Shown here one piece after another: positions 59,232 to 64,000 of a stretch of 64,000 bases of DNA (position 1 is the stretch's first letter; every line of letters starts with the position of its first letter). The stretch comes from Saprospiraceae bacterium UBA2329. GTDB taxonomy: Bacteria > Bacteroidota > Bacteroidia > Chitinophagales > Saprospiraceae. The stretch is from assembly GCA_002344975.1 (NCBI GenBank), contig DDUV01000026.1, positions 59,381-123,380 on the forward strand, given 5' to 3'. The translations under genes and the position numbers were made by a program. The notes under the pieces were generated by a model. The model was not told where the DNA came from. It ran no database searches and saw only the letters and a list, made by a program, of their open reading frames with translations.

Positions 59232-61598
59232 TTACTTCCTCACAACCAAACGCTGAGCCATCGTACCGTACCTCACCACATATACCCCGGCAGGCCAGTT
59301 TTGGGTGGACAATTCCAGTTCGCTGCCGGCGGGTATTTCCTGATGCAGCAACTGCCCCCGCAAGTCAAACACCATCAAAGGCAGTTGGAGATTGGGTGCG
59401 GTATTTTTCAATCGTATATAGGCCATGTCGGCAGTCGGGTTGGGAAAAATCAGCATTTGCGGCAACGCGGCTTCTGGTTCTTCCGTAGCTGTACTGTTGT
59501 TGTTGGCGTTGAACGTGGGCGCCTGCTGAATGAAACTGCCCGTGCCGTTGGGTACTCTGGCGTAACTCACGTCGGCAATCTGAGCGCCGAAATGCACCGA
59601 ATCCATCAGCACGGTGTCTGCCCTGTACAGCGAGACGATTTCCCCGTCGCCCGACAACTTAAAATTGCAATGCGTAGGCCCTTGCATGCCGTTTTCATCG
59701 GCCCAGAAGATGAGATAGCCGTTGGCCTCTATGCTCACGCCGTCGGGGATGCGGTATTTGGTCGGGTTGTCGGATTTATCGGAAAGGAAATAGCCGCTGA
59801 GGTTCACCGCCTCGTTGGAGTTGTTGTACAGTTCAAACCAGTCGTCGTATTGGCCGGCAGGGTCGGTAACGGTAGAAACGTTGGAGGCCATGACTTCATT
59901 GATGACCACCGGGCCATTGAGGGCGAGGGAACGAACTTTGTAAATAAACAGGTCATGCTCGGCGCCTACAGGCAGGTAACTCACCGATTTGGCAGGGTTA
60001 TTGGCCACCGCCTCGATGTAAAACCGCACCCAGGAACCGGCAGGGTAGGCGGGGATGGCAGCGCCGTAAACGCCGTCGCCCGCAGCGCCGTCGTTGTGCT
60101 GGCCGTCGTCGAACATGATGACCTGCGTGAAATTGCCCGTGAGGCCGGCAGCGTGGTAGAGGCGCACCTGAAATAAGCCGGTGGTAAAGCTCACCTGAGC
60201 GGTCACGTTGGCCTGCTCGCCGGAAGCGGGCGCCGTCCACTCCTGCCCGGAAATGTTGCGATAAGCCGCATTGTGAATGGTAGGCGCAGGCTGTGCTACT
60301 TCGGTATTGGCCAGCAAGGCATTGCGCCGGTTGTTGACAAAGTTTTTCAGCACGGTCAGTTCGCTGATGAACTGATTGTAAGTATAAAGTTTTTTGGGAT
60401 CGGCCTGCACCAGCGCGTCAATCTGAGCGCGGTAGTTGTCAATGATGGCATTGGCTTTGGCCGGTTCGAACTGCTCGGTGATGATGGTGCGCAAATGAGC
60501 CAGATAGCGCTGCCGCCATTCGGGCACCTGCATCATTCTGTTAAGTAGGGGGTAGTTCACTTTATTGGCATTATAAAACGGACTCCAGCTCACGGCATTG
60601 GTTGTCATCACGCTGTTGCCGTCGTATTCGAGGGGCGTCATGCGGCCGGTTTCCGGCTCGTAATAAACGTAGTAATCCATTTTGCCTTTATACACATAGC
60701 TGTCGTCGTCGGAATAGGCGATTTCGGAAGCTAAGAACCACAGCGTGCGGTCAATGTCGAGATAATTGGGCAGCACGGAGGGCAGGTTGGCGATGGTAGT
60801 CTGGTTGAGTGCCTGACAGGCGGCCACCAGATAGCTCCAGGGATTGTCCACATCGCTGCTTTTCAGGGTATAATACTGTTTGTAGAGGGTGGTATCTGCG
60901 CCGAGGTAGTTGAGTGCCGCCGTGCCGTCGCCCCAACCGCCGCCAGGTCCGCCAGGGCCACCGCCGGTTCCCGCAGGCCGGTCGGCCCGCCAGTTGATGC
61001 CGTCGTTGCTGAGGAACCATTCTTCGAGATAGTCTTTGTTGAGTTGCTGCACATTGGGGTACAGGCCCCAATCCTGGCCATTGATATTGAGCCTTACAAA
61101 ATTGGACTTGGCAGCCGGTACATGGCGTCGAATTCGGTTTTGGTAATACACCTCGCGCAGGAAGGAGGGGTCCTGGAAGGCATTATTCAGGTTGAGGGTT
61201 TTGTAGCCCATAATCTTCTGATCCTCATGTATGTAATGCGTGGAGAGGTTGAACGATTTTTTCTGAGAAGCGGAGGCCCCCATGTAAGAAGTTTGCCCTT
61301 TGAACCGCACGCCAACGCTGTCGTAAGTGACGCCGTCCACTTCCATTTCCGCCGGAATATCGGTTTGGGAGGCGTAATTTTGAGTCATCAGGGTCCAGTA
61401 ATTGGCTTGCGGAAACCGGAGATAAATGGTTCTGATGGTAGCAGAATCGTACAGCCCTGTGGAGGCCTGGTCTCCGGTGATGAGCATGCGCCCGTCGTTG
61501 GAAATGCGCATGGAGGAGGGGAGGGATTGCGCGAAAGCGCCTGAAAACAGGACGCCGGCAATAAAAACGGTGAGGAAAAAACGTGGTGTCATCGGCAT
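59232..61598 (-). CDS. CotH-kinase-domain secreted protein with lamin-tail and type IX sorting domains
   Basis: A 788-residue exported protein (signal FFLTVFIAGVLFSGAFAQ). The N-terminal half (about 40-400) is a CotH kinase-like domain: RFKGQTSYMGASASQKKSF, NLNNAFQDPSFLREV and the LEYDGNSVM segment that holds a metal-binding Asp. A Gly-rich loop (GTGGGPGGPGGGWGDG) interrupts it. A lamin-tail domain follows (VVINEVMASNVS, DWFELYNNSNEAVNLSGYF). The C-terminus (about 705-788) is a type A sorting domain with IFPNPTADMAYIRL and PAGVYVVRYG. It is likely type IX cargo. Start ATG 61598 or 61592. Confidence 0.88.
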   Translation of the reverse strand: MPMTPRFFLTVFIAGVLFSGAFAQSLPSSMRISNDGRMLITGDQASTGLYDSATIRTIYLRFPQANYWTLMTQNYASQTDIPAEMEVDGVTYDSVGVRFKGQTSYMGASASQKKSFNLSTHYIHEDQKIMGYKTLNLNNAFQDPSFLREVYYQNRIRRHVPAAKSNFVRLNINGQDWGLYPNVQQLNKDYLEEWFLSNDGINWRADRPAGTGGGPGGPGGGWGDGTAALNYLGADTTLYKQYYTLKSSDVDNPWSYLVAACQALNQTTIANLPSVLPNYLDIDRTLWFLASEIAYSDDDSYVYKGKMDYYVYYEPETGRMTPLEYDGNSVMTTNAVSWSPFYNANKVNYPLLNRMMQVPEWRQRYLAHLRTIITEQFEPAKANAIIDNYRAQIDALVQADPKKLYTYNQFISELTVLKNFVNNRRNALLANTEVAQPAPTIHNAAYRNISGQEWTAPASGEQANVTAQVSFTTGLFQVRLYHAAGLTGNFTQVIMFDDGQHNDGAAGDGVYGAAIPAYPAGSWVRFYIEAVANNPAKSVSYLPVGAEHDLFIYKVRSLALNGPVVINEVMASNVSTVTDPAGQYDDWFELYNNSNEAVNLSGYFLSDKSDNPTKYRIPDGVSIEANGYLIFWADENGMQGPTHCNFKLSGDGEIVSLYRADTVLMDSVHFGAQIADVSYARVPNGTGSFIQQAPTFNANNNSTATEEPEAALPQMLIFPNPTADMAYIRLKNTAPNLQLPLMVFDLRGQLLHQEIPAGSELELSTQNWPAGVYVVRYGTMAQRLVVRK

Positions 61599-61798
61599 GA
61601 TTTTATGAAAGTATGATGATAATTGTGTCGGTGTGTCGCGCCATGGCGCGGGGTGCTAAGCGCGAGAGAACGCCGGAATCTTGAACCCGGAAACAGTGTG
61701 CGGTATGCGGTCGGCGGTGCTAAGCGTGGGGAACCTCGAACGCGAAACTTTGAACGCGAAACTTTAAACCCGGAACCTTGAACCTGAAACCCGAAACT

Positions 61799-61918
61799 CT
61801 GAACGCGAATCAACACGAAGGACGCGAAATTCCGCGAACGAGAGGGAACCCCGGAACGCTGAACGCGAATCAACGCGAAACACGCGAAATTCCGCGAACG
61901 AGAGGGAACCCCGGAACC
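61799..61918. repeat. 60-bp tandem repeat, two units
   Basis: 61799-61858 and 61859-61918 are near-identical (three or four differences). Each contains GAACGCGAATCAAC, CGCGAAATTCCGCGAACG and GAGAGGGAACCCCGGAAC. Shorter GAACGCGAAAC copies flank them on both sides. Confidence 0.8.
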
Positions 61919-62219
61919 TGAAACGCGAAACTTTGAACGCGAAACCCGAAACAAAGCCCGTTCCTGCCGGAACTCCAAATGCTTGGGTACAAAACAGCTT
62001 CCCAAGTTGCCGCAGCAACAGGCTTTAACAATTGCTTAACATTAAAAGATGTACCCGGGGTATTGTTTTTATGACGCCGGGGAGACGAATATGCTGTACC
62101 CGCACAGGCCACGAAAACAGCAAGACAGGGAGGTGTGCGCGGCATTACGCGTAGGCCGGCAGCGGGGGTGAAGTTCTTTGGATAGACTCAACCTGTGAAA
62201 AAGTTTTTTTATGGCACAG

Positions 62220-62250
62220 TTGATTTTATTTCAAACTTACATTAGCTTTG
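62220..62250 (+). promoter_or_regulatory. Promoter without a clear gene
   Basis: TTG (62220-62222) and TAGCTTTG (62243-62250) with a 20-bp spacer. A 17-codon ORF at 62264 is all that follows in frame, so the promoter seems to survive from a decayed gene. Confidence 0.45.
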
Positions 62251-62558
62251 CACAGTCGAAACCAGAATGGACTCCTGTGAAAAAACTGAACGCAGGAAGT
62301 TTCTATTGAGGTTGGAATGAAGGTAACCGGGCAGAAGTGCGCCGGATAGGCGGAGGGGTGGATGCGTACATAGCGGATATTAACGCCACGACGACTAAGT
62401 AAAACACGCAATGCGGGTTTTGTATGGTCCTTATGGCGTCAATACAACCAGCGTCGGGTGCGTTGGCGCAATAGGCGCAATAGGGATGATTTCGACAAGC
62501 GGGAGTTAGGCGTAATGCTACCAGCGACCGTTCAAACAGCAACCTACAAACAAAAACT

Positions 62559-62566
62559 TATCTTTG
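62559..62566 (+). promoter_or_regulatory. -7 element of the AraC-type gene
   Basis: TATCTTTG, 16 bp before the ATG at 62583. No TTG at the expected distance. Confidence 0.45.
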
Positions 62567-62582
62567 TGCATTCAAATAATCA

Positions 62583-63458
62583 ATGGCGGACGAAATAAAA
62601 AAACTGAAATTCAAGGAAAATACTGACCTTCAAATTGAAGTAGTATCGTTGCAGAATTTAACCAAGTCGAAAAAAGAACTTTTAGTAATTCCGCACCGCA
62701 CGAATTTCTACCATATTTTTCTGCTTGAAAATTGCCAACCAACACATTTAGTAGATTTTGAACCGATAAAAATTGAACCTTATTCTTTCCTTTTCATTAA
62801 TAAAGACCGAGTGCATCAGTTTGACCAGTTATTGAATTATGAAGGAAAACTCATCGTGTTTACAGAAGATTTTTTTTGCACTACGGAAACCGACATTAAA
62901 TTTTTAAGAAGTAGTATTTTATTTAATGACCTTGCAGACCAACCGACCATAAAATTGGATAAAAGCGATTTTGAAAAGTACATCAGCATTTGCGAAAACA
63001 TCACAGAAGAATTGCTTTTGCCTACTGACAATGCACAACATACTTTATTAAAAAATCTACTTCATAACTTTCTTTTGCTTGCCGAAAGGGAAAAACGCAA
63101 AAAAGGTTTTGCAGAAATAAAAAAGAGTGCTGACCTTGATTATACCTTGCTTTTTCGAGATTTATTGGAAACAAACTTTACCAAATTAAAAGCAGTTAAC
63201 GATTACGCCCAACTCATTTTTATATCTGAAAAACGACTTGGACAAGCCACATCAAAAATTTTGGGCAAATCGCCTAAAGAAATTATCACCGACAGAATTT
63301 TATTAGAAGCCAAACGCCTTTTGGTTCACACCAATTTATCTATTAAAGAAATTGGGCAGGAACTGGGCTTTGAAGACCCAGCCTATTTTGTTCGCTATTT
63401 CAAAAAAAATACAGAAACTACGCCTGTTGAGTTTAGAGAAACTTACCTCAAAAACTAA
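62583..63458 (+). CDS. AraC-family transcriptional regulator
   Basis: The 291-residue regulator has an N-terminal cupin-like sensor (PHRTNFYHIFLLENCQPTH, FLFINKDRVHQFDQL) and a C-terminal pair of helix-turn-helix motifs (about 195-291) with FISEKRLGQATSKILGKSP and LSIKEIGQELGFEDPAYFV followed by RYFKK. The low GC (mostly A/T third positions) is unlike the neighbours to the left and suggests acquisition from an AT-rich relative. It is followed in the same direction, 99 bp later, by a SnoaL-like gene that it could regulate. Confidence 0.9.
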   Translation: MADEIKKLKFKENTDLQIEVVSLQNLTKSKKELLVIPHRTNFYHIFLLENCQPTHLVDFEPIKIEPYSFLFINKDRVHQFDQLLNYEGKLIVFTEDFFCTTETDIKFLRSSILFNDLADQPTIKLDKSDFEKYISICENITEELLLPTDNAQHTLLKNLLHNFLLLAEREKRKKGFAEIKKSADLDYTLLFRDLLETNFTKLKAVNDYAQLIFISEKRLGQATSKILGKSPKEIITDRILLEAKRLLVHTNLSIKEIGQELGFEDPAYFVRYFKKNTETTPVEFRETYLKN

Positions 63459-63494
63459 ATTCCCAAAAGTGCCATACAAAGTCCGATTTGTCCA

Positions 63495-63525
63495 TTGTGC
63501 AAAAGTTGAAAGCAGCCCAACTTTG
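63495..63525 (+). promoter_or_regulatory. Promoter-like element before the SnoaL-like gene
   Basis: TTG (63495-63497) and CAACTTTG (63518-63525, one mismatch to TAnnTTTG) with a 20-bp spacer. The ATG follows 32 bp later. Confidence 0.35.
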
Positions 63526-63557
63526 CACCATTGTTTAATCATTTAAAAATTAAGAAA

Positions 63558-63968
63558 ATGGACAAGAACAGAGAAGCGATTGCGGCATTTTACAAAAAAG
63601 CCCTCACAGTAAACACTGAAACTACCCCTACTGCCGTACTTTCGGAAGTGTTAGCCGATGATTTTATTTCTTATGGTTCGGTGGAAAGCAAAGGAAAACC
63701 GCAACTTATCGGACAAGTAGAGTTCTTTTGGAAACTGATTCCCGACCTCAAATGGGAGCCGCAGGACATTGCCAATGACGGCAACAAATACGTGGTGCGC
63801 AGTTTGGTAAGCGGAACGCCCAATGGCGATTTTATGGGAACACCAACCGATGGTACAAAATCTTTCAAAATTATGTCTATTGATTTTCACACCGTTATTG
63901 GTGGCAAACTGACTTCGGTGCATCATTTGGAAGATTGGGGAACAGCAATGAAACAATTAAAAGGGTAA
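63558..63968 (+). CDS. SnoaL-like / ester cyclase fold protein
   Basis: The 136-residue protein has the alpha+beta barrel pattern of the NTF2/SnoaL superfamily: AIAAFYKKALTV, LADDFISYG, FFWKLIPDLKWEPQDI, VVRSLVSGTPNGDFMG and the closing HTVIGGKLTSVHHLEDWGTAMKQL. This group includes polyketide cyclases and many uncharacterised proteins; catalysis is not certain. ATG 63558 (MDKNREAI) is preferred over a longer reading. The gene shares the low GC of the AraC gene and ends 32 bp before the window edge. Confidence 0.8.
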   Translation: MDKNREAIAAFYKKALTVNTETTPTAVLSEVLADDFISYGSVESKGKPQLIGQVEFFWKLIPDLKWEPQDIANDGNKYVVRSLVSGTPNGDFMGTPTDGTKSFKIMSIDFHTVIGGKLTSVHHLEDWGTAMKQLKG

Positions 63969-64000
63969 CATTTAAACGGGTGTAATTCAAAATGTCGCTA

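Larger units (their letters stand above)
61599..62582. other. Gene-poor 1-kb region with tandem repeats
   Basis: I find no supported gene here. It includes a 60-bp tandem repeat (61799-61918) within a broader field of GAACGCGAAAC-type microrepeats (61740-61960). Further right, an ORF that begins with MDSCEKTERRKFLL at 62264 is stopped after 17 codons; the Arg-Arg motif hints at the decayed start of an exported protein. The promoter at 62220-62250 reads into it. Composition changes to AT-rich near 62540. Confidence 0.6.

Noticed and set aside
61589..62018. Minus-strand open frames in the repeat field
   Set aside because: They consist of repeated RVS/FRVSG-type low-complexity peptide produced by the 60-bp and micro-repeats; no start context or domain.

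Overview
The window looks like a chromosomal segment of a member of the Bacteroidota, most likely a Saprospiraceae-type environmental bacterium. I infer this from protein content, not from any marker gene. It carries the type IX secretion/gliding proteins SprA and a SprE/PorW-like lipoprotein, two surface proteins with C-terminal type IX sorting domains, Na+-translocating NADH:quinone reductase, bacillithiol synthase BshA, the paired OmpH/Skp genes next to murI, and the ruvA-sprA neighbourhood. Many genes are preceded by the Bacteroidota -7 promoter element TAnnTTTG instead of a -10 box. Most of the window is moderately GC-rich and gene-dense; the last 1.4 kb is visibly AT-rich.

Layout. 1-2.8 kb: two possible tiny ORFs, an outer-membrane porin and a YceI-like protein. 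2.8-5.9 kb is an accessory patch: a PIN-domain toxin-antitoxin pair flanked by repeats, a YhcG/DUF1016 PDDEXK nuclease set between repeated 5' ends of a leucine-rich-repeat gene, a broken LRR/TIR-like gene, and small palindromes. 6-15.2 kb: glycine cleavage P-protein, a frameshifted membrane protein, histidine degradation (hutI, hutH) separated by an Hsp20-like gene and the murI-ompH-ompH operon. 15.4-21.9 kb: complete nqrABCDEF operon. 21.9-29 kb: bshA, a 1194-residue secreted protein with an 879-bp internal repeat period, and glgE. 29.1-37.3 kb: sprA and ruvA. 37.4-46.9 kb: an MFS carrier, a methyltransferase, DUF4197, an EAD-like membrane protein, a dipeptidyl peptidase IV, a sigma-54-type regulator without a DNA-binding domain, a hairpin repeat array, a YwqK/MORN lipoprotein and an M23 peptidase. 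47-57 kb: SprE/PorW-like protein, a DUF3667 protein, a NadR-like kinase, two LVIVD lipoproteins with an outer-membrane barrel, lpxD and gyrB. 57-64 kb: pckG with a structured leader, a CotH-type secreted protein, a 1-kb repeat-rich gap and a low-GC AraC/SnoaL pair.

How the genes fit together. SprA and the SprE/PorW-like lipoprotein are parts of the type IX secretion system, and the two proteins with sorting domains (23.2-26.8 kb and 59.2-61.6 kb) are likely cargo. OmpH, LpxD, the porin, the M23 peptidase and MurI serve envelope construction. Nqr provides a sodium-motive force. GcvP, HutI/HutH, the S9 peptidase and PEPCK suggest growth on peptides and amino acids with gluconeogenesis. Conflict or defence-type genes (PIN toxin, YhcG nuclease, LRR/TIR-like remnant, EAD-like protein) occur at two places, each with a related small palindrome nearby. 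I saw no rRNA, tRNA or CRISPR array and no intact insertion sequence.
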